DNA from: a virus
IMG/VR virus record: IMGVR_UViG_3300018080_000483
Coordinates: 1-28,498 of that record
Reading direction: 5' to 3' (one strand)
DNA: 28,498 bases
The position numbers and the translations under genes were made by a program. Positions 19,722 to 28,292 of the stretch are shown one piece after another (the stretch's first letter is position 1; each line of letters begins with the position of its first letter). The notes beneath the pieces were generated by a model. That model was not told the origin of the DNA and made no database searches. It was given only the letters and a program-made list of their open reading frames with translations.

Positions 19722-19762
19722 CGATTGACGCACGGAGCAGACAAGGAACGAAGGGACTCACC

Positions 19763-20716
19763 ATGCCCCCAGCCACCCGTAAACTTGACGCCGACGAATC
19801 GATGTTCTTCGAGAACGAACTCCGGTCCCTCGAGACCAAGCTCTGGGAGCGAAGGCGTCCGCCCTTCATGGCGTTCCAGCTGTTCCCGGTCTCCTTCGAG
19901 ATCGACGAGGGCGCGGACTTCTACGAGTGGCGGGAAGCAGACGTCGTGGGCATCGCCCGGATCGTCTCGAACGAAGCGGACGACATTCCCTACGTCGACG
20001 CCTTCGAGAAGAAGAACATCTCGCAGATCCGCTCGATCGCCTCGGCCTTCAAGTACTCCAACCAGGAGATCCGGGCTGCGCAGCTGGCGAACAAGCCGCT
20101 CGAGGCTCGCCGTCGCTTCGCCGCTTCCAGGGCCATCACCCTGAAGCAGAACCAGATCGCCTTCGCGGGCTCCAAGAAGGACGACATCAAGGGCGTGTTC
20201 GAGACCCCGAACGCCTCAATCGTCGCTGCGGCCGCCGCCGCCGCTGCGCCGAACGGCATCGGCTGGAACGCGACCTCGGGCAAGACGGCCGACGAGATCA
20301 TCACGGACATGTTCAGCCTGGTCGACACGCCGAACAACATCACGAACGGCGTCGAGATGGTGGACACGCTGGTGCTTCCGATCCCGGCGTACAACTACAT
20401 CTCCAGCCTCCAGAAGTCGACCGCGAGCGACCTAACGGTCCTCGAGTTCTTCAGGAGGGTCCGCCCGGAGATCACGGTCATGAAGGCGTCAGAGATGAAC
20501 TCGGTCGCCCACCCCCCGAGCGGCGCGGCGAGCGCGGCGTCTGTAGCGATGGCCTACACGCGCTCCGACGAGCACCTCCGGGTGCAGATCCCGATGCCGG
20601 AACGAGCCTTGGCCCCGCAGGCGGTCAACCTCGTCCAGAAGGTGATCGTCGAGTCGCGGTTCGGCGGCGTGACCGTCTATCTGCCGCTCTCGATTGCCTT
20701 CATGGAGGGCATCTAG
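19763..20716 (+). CDS. Major capsid protein (DUF2184 family)
   Basis: A 317-residue protein of the DUF2184 family, HK97-fold major capsid proteins. Landmarks: an N-terminal arm with MFFENELRSLETKLWERRRPPF, PVSFEIDEGADFYEWREADVVG (E-loop), YVDAFEKKNISQIRSIASAFKYSNQEIRAA, RAITLKQNQIAFAGSKKD, the DTLVLPIPAYNYISS strand and a C-terminal VIVESRFGGVTVYLPLSIAFM. Preceded by the cement gene and followed by a strong terminator, as expected for an abundant product. GGA and GGGAC lie before the ATG. Confidence 0.93.
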   Translation: MPPATRKLDADESMFFENELRSLETKLWERRRPPFMAFQLFPVSFEIDEGADFYEWREADVVGIARIVSNEADDIPYVDAFEKKNISQIRSIASAFKYSNQEIRAAQLANKPLEARRRFAASRAITLKQNQIAFAGSKKDDIKGVFETPNASIVAAAAAAAAPNGIGWNATSGKTADEIITDMFSLVDTPNNITNGVEMVDTLVLPIPAYNYISSLQKSTASDLTVLEFFRRVRPEITVMKASEMNSVAHPPSGAASAASVAMAYTRSDEHLRVQIPMPERALAPQAVNLVQKVIVESRFGGVTVYLPLSIAFMEGI

Positions 20717-20754
20717 CTTCCAAGACACAATCACGGTAAGTGAGACGTAGGATG

Positions 20755-20788
20755 CCGGGGGTTGCGGTTAACCGCGGCCCCCGGTTTT
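20755..20788 (+). terminator. Rho-independent terminator after the capsid gene
   Basis: CCGGGGG (20755-20761) pairs with CCCCCGG (20778-20784); inside it GCGG and CCGC (20764-20767, 20772-20775) pair around TTAA, with a two-base mismatch on each side. TTTT follows. The four-base T-run is short, so read-through into the connector genes is likely. Confidence 0.72.
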
Positions 20789-20818
20789 CGTAGGAGCGAC
20801 AAGAGAGAGGAGAGTCGC

Positions 20819-21190
20819 ATGGCGAAGAAGAAGTCGTCGGAGGAGTGTGTCGTCATCAACCCCAACGCACGGTTCGTCGTTCTGCCGAACGTGGAGCCGC
20901 TGATGCCGGGGAGGAACCGCAGGAACAAGGCCTCGGTCATGGCTGCCCTCAAGTGCAAGCAGACCAAGGCGCAGATGGACTCGCTGAAGGTCACTGTCGA
21001 GGACCTCGGCGACCCCGAGACAGAGTCCGAATCGCAGTCGATCTCGAACGTCCTGAATACCTACGACGTAGACGAGCTCAAGACCATGCTCGAGGGCGAA
21101 AACAGGCCGGCGGTCATATCTGCGATCGAGAAGCAGATCAAGAAGGTCACCACGGTTCCCAAGGACGAAGACCAGCCAGAGGAAGTGTAA
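20819..21190 (+). CDS. Hypothetical protein in head-tail connector cluster
   Basis: A 123-residue protein with a basic start (MAKKKSSEECVV) and LPNVEPLMPGRNRRNKASVMAALKCKQTKAQMD, followed by an acidic stretch and a final SAP-like helix-turn-helix (YDVDELKTMLEGENRPAVISAIEKQIKKVTT), a pattern typical of small phage proteins placed between the capsid and connector genes. The ATG is preceded by AGGAGAG; a longer in-frame reading from 20762 would start inside the terminator. Role unknown; possibly a Rho-like-N or SAP domain DNA binder. It comes four bases before the DUF4054 gene. Confidence 0.68.
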   Translation: MAKKKSSEECVVINPNARFVVLPNVEPLMPGRNRRNKASVMAALKCKQTKAQMDSLKVTVEDLGDPETESESQSISNVLNTYDVDELKTMLEGENRPAVISAIEKQIKKVTTVPKDEDQPEEV

Positions 21191-21193
21191 CCA

Positions 21194-21538
21194 ATGGCTC
21201 TGACAACGCTCCAGATCATCGAGGCCAGGAACGCTGCGCTGTACGCACTGACGGCGCAGCGTGACCTGCTCATCCTGGATGCTCAGGATCAGCTGGACGA
21301 GGACGTCTACGGGGACAAGTACGACCGGGCCGTCGCGCTGCTGGCCATGCACAATTACGCCAAGGATATGCAGGCCTCCTCGGGGGGATCGCTCACTGCG
21401 GAGAGCGAGGGGCAACTCTCCCGATCCTATGGCGCGGTCAGCGGCGGCGACGACTGGCTCTCCACCAAGTGGGGGAAGGAACTCTACGAACTGACGAAGG
21501 AGTGCCTCGGGGGTACGTACACCAACCGGATGATGTGA
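21194..21538 (+). CDS. Head-tail adaptor (DUF4054 family)
   Basis: A 114-residue helical protein fitting DUF4054, the first connector ring under the portal. Visible: ALTAQRDLLILDAQDQLDEDVYG, then a helix with AVALLAMHNYAKD, GGSLTAESEGQLSRSYG and DDWLSTKWGKELYELTKE. The last two blocks are the family core. Its TGA shares one base with the next ATG (TGATG). It would bind the portal from below and let the stopper dock. Confidence 0.82.
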   Translation: MALTTLQIIEARNAALYALTAQRDLLILDAQDQLDEDVYGDKYDRAVALLAMHNYAKDMQASSGGSLTAESEGQLSRSYGAVSGGDDWLSTKWGKELYELTKECLGGTYTNRMM

Positions 21539-22101
21539 TGGCCTTTAAGTCCAAGGTCATCGACAAGGATAAGGGATGGGAAGAGCTCAAACGGACTATC
21601 CCGGAACTCAAAGGCGCTCACGTCAAGGTAGGGCTTCCGGCGAAGGTCGGCCGGAAACGGAAGACGCTCCCGCCAGAGTTCAAGTCCAGGAAGAAGAAGC
21701 CCACGCTCGCAGAGGTAGGCTGGTGGAACGAGTTTGGCACGAAGAGCAAGCACGGGAAAGTTCACGTCCCCGAGCGCTCATTCATACGGTCAACGCACGA
21801 CGAGAATCGCCGGAAGCTGCTGCTCATCAAGGTGCGCCTGGCCGGCAAGCTCATCGACAGGGAGATGAAGCCGAAAGCCGCCCTGGACTTTCTCGGGCAA
21901 TGGATGCAGGCCAAGATACAGGCGAAGATCACCAACCTACGTCGGCCGCCCAACGCGCCCGCAACAATCAAGCGGAAACGCTCGTCGAACCCGCTGGTTG
22001 CCACGCGACAGATGGTGCAGAGCATCACATACGTGAAGTTCATGCCGAAGCGGTCGAAACTGCCGCTGGCAAGACGTGGTAGAAGGGCTCGGTTCGAATG
22101 A
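21538..22101 (+). CDS. Putative HK97 gp10-like / tail completion protein
   Basis: A 187-residue, very basic protein. A conserved-looking core lies in the middle: VKVGLP near residue 30, AEVGWWNEFGTKSKHGKVHVPERSFIRSTHDENR, then RLAGKLIDREMKPKAALDFLG and a final RPPNAPATIKRKRSSNPLVATRQMVQSITY. The NEFGT..VPERSF and PL..TGxM.QSI order resembles tail-completion or gp10-like proteins that cap the tail tube. Position after the DUF4054 gene supports this. Last 20 residues are basic and probably flexible. It overlaps its neighbours by one and four bases. Confidence 0.7.
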   Translation: MAFKSKVIDKDKGWEELKRTIPELKGAHVKVGLPAKVGRKRKTLPPEFKSRKKKPTLAEVGWWNEFGTKSKHGKVHVPERSFIRSTHDENRRKLLLIKVRLAGKLIDREMKPKAALDFLGQWMQAKIQAKITNLRRPPNAPATIKRKRSSNPLVATRQMVQSITYVKFMPKRSKLPLARRGRRARFE

Positions 22102-22451
22102 GTGGCTTTCGGAAGCCCTACACGGTAGTCAGGCGCAGCGGGATCCAGCACAACGCTGCCACCGGCTACTTCTCTGACGGCACTCCAGCCGACATCCCGA
22201 TCACAGCGAGCGTCCAGCCGGCCCCCGGGGATGTCCGGAAGAACGTCCCGGAGGGCTACGATACCGACAGCACCTTCGTTCTGTTCACCTCCACAGAATT
22301 GATCACCGCAACCGAGGGCGGAGATACACAGGACCAGATAACGCTTTTCGGGCAGGTGTATGATGTGATACAAGTGGACAAGTGGCAGAATGACGTGATC
22401 AGCCACTATCGTTGCGTGGTAGCCCGGCCGAAGCAGGCGACAGGAGCATAG
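22098..22451 (+). CDS. Putative head closure / stopper protein
   Basis: A 117-residue beta-rich protein. Core pattern: YTVVRRSG, SDGTPADIPITASVQPAPGDVRKNVPEGYD, then FVLFTSTELITA and TLFGQVYDVIQVDKWQNDVISHYRCVV. The ITASVQP..G...NVPEG phrase is typical of phage small proteins placed in the head closure / neck position, and the strand order fits a beta-barrel stopper. Family not certain. It overlaps the previous gene by four bases (ATGA) and ends one base before the fibre gene. Confidence 0.62.
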   Translation: MSGFRKPYTVVRRSGIQHNAATGYFSDGTPADIPITASVQPAPGDVRKNVPEGYDTDSTFVLFTSTELITATEGGDTQDQITLFGQVYDVIQVDKWQNDVISHYRCVVARPKQATGA

Positions 22452-22452
22452 C

Positions 22453-25400
22453 ATGTCACTAGCCACTGATCCGACACCGGTTCGGCCCCCGCACTTCAAG
22501 GCTGGCCCTCCAGACAACAACGACGACTTCCAGAATGGCTTCGTCAAGGGCGACACGCTCATCGACACCGTCAACAACAAGGCCTACACCTGCGTGGTCG
22601 ATACGAATGGCAACGCGCAGTGGGAAGGCGCTGCGGCGATCTCCGTCCACGACATAGCGGGTGCGTTCCACAACTCCAGCGGGGATGCAGGCGACCTCGT
22701 CTTCGATGACGGGGCCGGAGGGTTGACGTCGGCGCAACTGGCTGCTGAGCGCACGGCATACCTGGTGGGGACTGCTGGTGCTGCGAAGTACACCTCGGTG
22801 CAAGCCGCAATAAATGCTGCCTCGAGCGGGAATACCGTCTGGATAATGGGCGGCGTGTATTTCGAGAATGTGACCCTGAAGGACGGCGTAGATGTTCGTG
22901 CTATCCATTCATACAGGGACAACAAGAATTCGGTTCGCATACTTGGCAATATCAGCCTTCCGTCAGGTGGGACCGACTGCACCGTAACCGGAATATGGGT
23001 ATTCGACCTCGCCAGTGCATCGGCGCTTAATACGTCGGCGGCGACTGCGGCGTCAACGATCATCCTGCAAGACTGCCTCCTAGATTCTATCGACGCGCCA
23101 GCGATCACGATCACGAGTAGCAACGTCGCGGTACAAGCGCGGTCGTGCGTCTGCAATCGGCAGTACACCGCATCGACTGGACCGTGCGTGTCGATCGTAG
23201 GAGGCCTTGTTACCATGGATAACTCGCGCATTAGCGCGGGAGATCCGAATACGATAGGGACCGACATAAGCGGCGGAGGTGGTCTCTTCGTCCAGGGTAC
23301 AGACGATCTGAACGACGTGTTATTCGACAACGTCACCGTCTCCGGTGGTAGCAACAACCGACTCATTCTCAGCAATGTGCGGATGGACAAGAACGCCACA
23401 GACCACGTCACAATCATCGGGTCGATGGCGTCCTCGGACGTTTGGTATCACGACGCAGTAGACAGCAACACGGGCGAACCGATAAGCGTTGGCGGAGCAA
23501 ATGCCTCCCAGTTCAAGGAGACCCCCACAGCGACTGCCGGCGACCTGCGCCAAAATGACGGGGACAGGTGGGGCAATGTTGCCGCCTCGACGATCGTTGC
23601 CGGCAACCCCCCGCAGGCTCACTCGGCAAGCCACGAGAACGGCGGGTCGGACGAAGTCGATGTCGGGGGCTTGTCGGGGCTTCTCGCAGATCCCCAGACG
23701 CCAGCCACCCACGCCTCGAGCCACCAAGACGGCGGTGCAGATGAGGTCTCAACTGCAACGCCGTCGGCGAACCAAATCCCCAAGTCAGATGGAAGCAGTA
23801 CGCTGGACGGCTGGATCTCAGACGCCTCCACAATAGCCAAAGGCAAGGTGGAGCTCGCAACAGATGGCGAAAGCGCTGCCAGCCTAGCTGTCCAGGCAAA
23901 CGACTCTCGCCTCTCTGACGCAAGGACCCCAACACCCCACGCCAGTTCCCACAAGGATGGCGGCAGCGATGAGGTGGCCCAAGAGACCGCTGCGGCCGGC
24001 GCAATTCCGAAGGCCACAGCGGCCACTGGCAAGCTGGACATTTCGTTCATTCCTGACTCAGTCATCGGCGGGATGATCTACCAGGGCGTCTGGGACGCCA
24101 GCACGAACACCCCGACGCTTGCGGACGGCACTGGCACCAACGGACACTATTACAACGTCACACCCGGAGGCACGCAGGATCTGGGCTCCGGCCCGATCAC
24201 ATTCACTGCCGGCGATCGTGTCGTCCATAACGGCACAATCTGGCAGAAGTGGGACACCAAGGACCAGGTGACCTCCGTTCATGGCCGGATCGGAGATGTA
24301 GTCGGGGCCAGTGGCGACTACGACGCATCCCAGGTCGACAACGATAGTGTCGTCGGTGGGGCGTCGGTCAAGGATGCGCTAGATACACTTGATGCAGGAA
24401 AGGCAGACGCCTCACACGCTGCGCAGCATCAGAATGGCGGAGGCGATGAGGTAGCGACTGCTACTCCAGGCGCTAATGCTATCCCGAAGGCCGATATCGG
24501 AGGCAAGCTCGATTCATGGGTGAGCAATGCGACGACATCGATCAAGGGGAAGGTCGAATTGGCCACCGATGGCGAGTCGGCTGCCGGAGTCGTGGTTCAG
24601 GGGAATGATGCCAGGCTGTCTGATTCTCGTGATCCTAACGCTCATGCATCCAGCCACGAGAATGGCGGATCTGATGAGATCAGCGTAGCCGGCCTCTCTG
24701 GTGAACTGGCTGATGATCAGCCTCCAAAGGATCACGCATCCGACCATCAGAACGGCGGTAGTGACGAAATCTCCGTGGCAGGTCTCAGCGGGCTACTGGC
24801 GGATCCGCAGACACCGCTCGCGCACGCCTCATCACACTCGGACGGCGGAGCCGACGAGATCAACGTCAAGAATCTGGCTGCAGACTCGACCGCAGGACAG
24901 TTGCCGATCTCCAAGGCAAACGGCTCGATTCAGATGGTCGACTACTACATCGTCAAGACCACCGATGACCTTGAGGCGATCATCGCAGCGGGCGGGTCAG
25001 ACAAGCTCTACATCCTGGATGACGGAACCCATACGAAGACCGACAAGCTCAGCATTGCGGTGAGCGATATCACGGTCAGAGGCAGCAAGGAAGCCGTCCT
25101 CGACATCACAGTGAATGATGACGCCATCGATATCGGAGCCTCCGGAGTCGTCCTGGAGGGTTTCTCTATCGATGCTGATATTGCCGATGGCAGCGCAGTG
25201 GTCAAGTTCGCGGACGGCACCGATCGATCTGGGAGCGCACTGCGGAATCTGTCGGCCAATATCGAGAATGCATACGGACGCTTCGTCGAGAAGAGCGGGG
25301 CGAACCGGTTGGATGATGTGACAATCGAGGGCTGCCTTGTCACAGGGAATGTGCTGGACGGTATTCTGCTTGAGCCGTCGGTGGTGAGCTCCGGACTCGT

Positions 25401-28284
25401 GATCCGGGACAACACCATTGTCTCGGACTACGACTACGCAGTGAGCGCGATTAGGCTCGCCAACCTCGACAGCCTCATAGTTGAGGGCAACCGTGGGGCC
25501 AATGGGCTTGGCGATGGTATCGTGCTCGCAGGTGTCACCAACGCAGGTGTGTCGGACAACGTGATGTTCGGGTTCGGCGGTAACGTGGTGCGAATCAGCG
25601 CATCCGCACTCCGGGCTAGCGAGAAGATTCACCAGGGCGACAACGTTGGCGACACCAAGGACTGGACACCGGCGGAGATCGTCTCTGAACTGTGGCTGGA
25701 TGCTGCAGACGAGGAGACTGTCACCGCGGTCGAGGGCGAGCTTGGGGTTCTGGATGTCAGCGAGCTCAACCCAGTGACAGGGAAGCCGTGGCAGGTCGGC
25801 GATCAATATCGACTGATGTTCTCCTCGAGCACGCTGCGTGACGCGCAGTCCTCCGACATCGCAGACTACGATTCCCACGTGCAGTCGGCCGCAACGGCAG
25901 TCGGAGGTCTCGGGACAGGCTGGAAGGCGATTGGCTCGACGGGCTCCGTGGATGCCGACGAACACACCGAGACCGAGGTCGGCGTCGATGACGATGTGCC
26001 AGTTCTGATGATGGATGGCAAGTCGGTCATCGCGCACAACTACACGGAGTTCTGGAACGGCAAGCGCAGCACGACGGCCAGCAACATCGCAGACGAGAAT
26101 GGCCTGTTCAACCAGAACTATGTGACTACTGGATCATGGGCAACGTGGGAGCCAAACTGGACAGGCACGAGCGGATCCGGGCAAGCCAACAACCCGTTAG
26201 GCGGCGCGACTGTGAATCTCGGCCTGTGCTCGACCACCGCAAGCAATGCTCAATGGGTAGCGCGTGCCGGCGATACCAACGTCACCGAGACAAAGCGGAT
26301 CTATGGCATCTCCCCAGTGCTCACGGTCCAGGCAGTATCTGGCGACAAGGTCAGCAAGTGGTGGGACAAGTCTGGCAATGATCGCCATGTCGTCCAAGAC
26401 ACCGAGTCCGAGAAACCTGTCACTGGGGCCCTCACGCAGAACAGCCTGAACGTCATCGGGTTCGATCCTACGACCGATGACCAGTTCCTTGAGCACGATA
26501 ACCCGACAGGCTTGCCCACGGGTTCGTTCGATCTCTATATGGTCATGAAGCGTGATGTGACTTCAGTGGCCGCCTACGCCTTCACGATGGACGGCACGGG
26601 AAGCGCACAACTCCGAGGCAACAGATTTGCCGACTACTCGTTCGATGGGTCTAACGATGCCGCTGGCAGCTTCAACACAGGCGGGAACAGCGGCGACACC
26701 GACACCCACATCCTCAACTGGCGGATTGACGGCAGCGATGCCTTCCTGTTCCTCGATGGCGTCCAGATCGACACCGACAACATCACCACGCCCATCACCA
26801 TTGACGACTACATCCGGATCGGCGCTGATGCGTTCGGCAACAATGGCCATGATGGATTCATTGCAGAAGTCCTCTGGGTCACGTATCAGACCGATCTGCA
26901 GCGCCAGCTGATCGAGGGATATCTGGCCTGGAAGTGGGGCATTGCTGACGTCTTGCCTGCCGACCACCAATACAAGTTCGGGCGGCCTGTCATTGCACCA
27001 CGTCCGTGGACGCCAGAGGACTCGCAATCCACGTTGCAGCGCTGGTGGGACTTCTCAGATGAGTCGACCATCACTGACACTGGCGGGCTGGTCGACCAAG
27101 TAGACGATAAGTCCATTGCTGGCGATGACCTGACGGGCAGCGGAGGCAATCGCCCAACGACAGGGACAAGGACTATCGGTGGCCTGAATGCCATCGACTT
27201 TGACGATGCGAGCAGCGAACAGCTCGCCCTCGGGCCGACCCTGGATATCGTAGGGATGGAAGTCTGGTCTGTCTTCGAGTTGGACGACCTGTCTGGCACC
27301 CCGGCTTCGCAGCTGATCATGGGAGCAGGCGGCAACAGCCAGGTTGGTGTCAACCCAAGCACCACAAATCTGCGTCTGTGGCGAGGGATCAACCCGTGGA
27401 ATCCTGGCGACAACAGGAGCACCGAGCACGTTGCAGCAAACGTGCCGATCGTCGCAGCGTGGATTGCCGACAAGGACTTCAAGAAGTATTCGCTCAACGG
27501 CGAGCGCGAGACGACCGTCGATGCCTACAAGGGCCCGGGCTGGCCGTTCCCAGTGGACTACGTCGGCCGCGGCCAATTTGCATACATGGACGGCATCATC
27601 GGCGAGATAGTCGTCATCGATTCTCAGAGCGAGCAGGATAGGGATAGGATGGAGGGCTACCTCCATCACAAGTTCAACCAGACCGGCCTGCTGCCGGATG
27701 ACCACCCATACAAGGCGGCTCAACCGATGGTAGCTGGTGCGGTCGTGCCAAGAAGCCAGTCGCACACCTATGCGCAGCGTGAAGGAGGCCGATTCGGTCT
27801 CAGCCCGACTAATGCACGCTCCCCATTCACGGTAGAGGATATGTTCCGCATCGTCTACGATGCTCAGACCGGAGAGCGCGGAACGCAAATGCGCCTGGTG
27901 AACGATACAGGGGCGATCAGCAAGAAGGGCGATGTCATAGCGGCCTCGGCCTCAGTGGACTCAGCAGTTGATCAAGTAGTCGCCGACACACCGAACGCCA
28001 TTGGGGTCATCGCTGAGAATGACATCCCGGACGGCGAACTAGTCTGGGTCTGGATGCCAGGCTCCCTGTGCCAGGTCTTGCTCGAGGACGGCACAGCCGC
28101 CACAGTTGGATATTGGGTCAAGGTGTCGGACAACGATGATGGCCGGGCCGACGCTACTAATGCAACGCCTCCTGGCGGGACAATCAATGCGCTCGAGGAC
28201 CACCTCAGCGAGATTGGACATGCTGCAGAGAGCCAGTCGTCGGGCACAGATGTGCTCTGTCTGATTCATCTGCACTTCAACTAG
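22453..28284 (+). CDS. Giant tail fibre / tailspike with beta-helix, fibre repeats and two LamG-like domains
   Basis: A 1943-residue protein. In order: N-terminal cap (1-110, NDDFQNGFVKGDTLIDTVNN); right-handed beta-helix (112-350, YTSVQAAINAASSGNTVWI); HASSH repeats (390-810) with two KGKVELATDGESAA fibre units and a QGVWDASTNTPTLADGTG block; a second beta-helix (831-1069); LamG-like domain 1 (1070-1510), interrupted by a foreign domain; LamG-like domain 2 (1518-1759), RWWDFSDESTITDTGG to EGYLHHKFNQTGLLP; and a C-terminal decoration-like domain (1815-1943, LLEDGTAATVGYWVKV). The contents suit host-surface glycan binding or cleavage. AGGAG lies before the ATG. It follows the neck genes directly, an unusual position for a fibre, so a head or neck fibre is possible. 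No catalytic acid set was assigned. Confidence 0.85.
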   Translation: MSLATDPTPVRPPHFKAGPPDNNDDFQNGFVKGDTLIDTVNNKAYTCVVDTNGNAQWEGAAAISVHDIAGAFHNSSGDAGDLVFDDGAGGLTSAQLAAERTAYLVGTAGAAKYTSVQAAINAASSGNTVWIMGGVYFENVTLKDGVDVRAIHSYRDNKNSVRILGNISLPSGGTDCTVTGIWVFDLASASALNTSAATAASTIILQDCLLDSIDAPAITITSSNVAVQARSCVCNRQYTASTGPCVSIVGGLVTMDNSRISAGDPNTIGTDISGGGGLFVQGTDDLNDVLFDNVTVSGGSNNRLILSNVRMDKNATDHVTIIGSMASSDVWYHDAVDSNTGEPISVGGANASQFKETPTATAGDLRQNDGDRWGNVAASTIVAGNPPQAHSASHENGGSDEVDVGGLSGLLADPQTPATHASSHQDGGADEVSTATPSANQIPKSDGSSTLDGWISDASTIAKGKVELATDGESAASLAVQANDSRLSDARTPTPHASSHKDGGSDEVAQETAAAGAIPKATAATGKLDISFIPDSVIGGMIYQGVWDASTNTPTLADGTGTNGHYYNVTPGGTQDLGSGPITFTAGDRVVHNGTIWQKWDTKDQVTSVHGRIGDVVGASGDYDASQVDNDSVVGGASVKDALDTLDAGKADASHAAQHQNGGGDEVATATPGANAIPKADIGGKLDSWVSNATTSIKGKVELATDGESAAGVVVQGNDARLSDSRDPNAHASSHENGGSDEISVAGLSGELADDQPPKDHASDHQNGGSDEISVAGLSGLLADPQTPLAHASSHSDGGADEINVKNLAADSTAGQLPISKANGSIQMVDYYIVKTTDDLEAIIAAGGSDKLYILDDGTHTKTDKLSIAVSDITVRGSKEAVLDITVNDDAIDIGASGVVLEGFSIDADIADGSAVVKFADGTDRSGSALRNLSANIENAYGRFVEKSGANRLDDVTIEGCLVTGNVLDGILLEPSVVSSGLVIRDNTIVSDYDYAVSAIRLANLDSLIVEGNRGANGLGDGIVLAGVTNAGVSDNVMFGFGGNVVRISASALRASEKIHQGDNVGDTKDWTPAEIVSELWLDAADEETVTAVEGELGVLDVSELNPVTGKPWQVGDQYRLMFSSSTLRDAQSSDIADYDSHVQSAATAVGGLGTGWKAIGSTGSVDADEHTETEVGVDDDVPVLMMDGKSVIAHNYTEFWNGKRSTTASNIADENGLFNQNYVTTGSWATWEPNWTGTSGSGQANNPLGGATVNLGLCSTTASNAQWVARAGDTNVTETKRIYGISPVLTVQAVSGDKVSKWWDKSGNDRHVVQDTESEKPVTGALTQNSLNVIGFDPTTDDQFLEHDNPTGLPTGSFDLYMVMKRDVTSVAAYAFTMDGTGSAQLRGNRFADYSFDGSNDAAGSFNTGGNSGDTDTHILNWRIDGSDAFLFLDGVQIDTDNITTPITIDDYIRIGADAFGNNGHDGFIAEVLWVTYQTDLQRQLIEGYLAWKWGIADVLPADHQYKFGRPVIAPRPWTPEDSQSTLQRWWDFSDESTITDTGGLVDQVDDKSIAGDDLTGSGGNRPTTGTRTIGGLNAIDFDDASSEQLALGPTLDIVGMEVWSVFELDDLSGTPASQLIMGAGGNSQVGVNPSTTNLRLWRGINPWNPGDNRSTEHVAANVPIVAAWIADKDFKKYSLNGERETTVDAYKGPGWPFPVDYVGRGQFAYMDGIIGEIVVIDSQSEQDRDRMEGYLHHKFNQTGLLPDDHPYKAAQPMVAGAVVPRSQSHTYAQREGGRFGLSPTNARSPFTVEDMFRIVYDAQTGERGTQMRLVNDTGAISKKGDVIAASASVDSAVDQVVADTPNAIGVIAENDIPDGELVWVWMPGSLCQVLLEDGTAATVGYWVKVSDNDDGRADATNATPPGGTINALEDHLSEIGHAAESQSSGTDVLCLIHLHFN
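23620..24885 (+). repeat. HASSH-GGxDE protein repeats in the fibre gene
   Basis: Seven copies of H-x-x-x-H-x-x-G-G-x-D-E begin at 23620, 23710, 23938, 24415, 24643, 24733 and 24823. Spacing is 30 residues between tandem copies (1-2, 5-6, 6-7) and 76 residues across a fibre unit (2-3, 4-5). Copies 3-4 flank a 159-residue segment. Codons differ widely between copies although residues agree, so the duplication is old or selected at the protein level. Confidence 0.8.
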
Positions 28285-28292
28285 GGGACGGT

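Noticed and set aside
19725-19730. TTGACG before the capsid gene, a possible -35
   Set aside because: No TA-type -10 box lies 15-19 bases downstream; the 41-base gap is filled by the ribosome site.
18615-19733. 372-residue minus-strand open frame over the cement gene
   Set aside because: Antisense shadow produced by high GC and lack of stop codons; the plus frame has a ribosome site and family landmarks.
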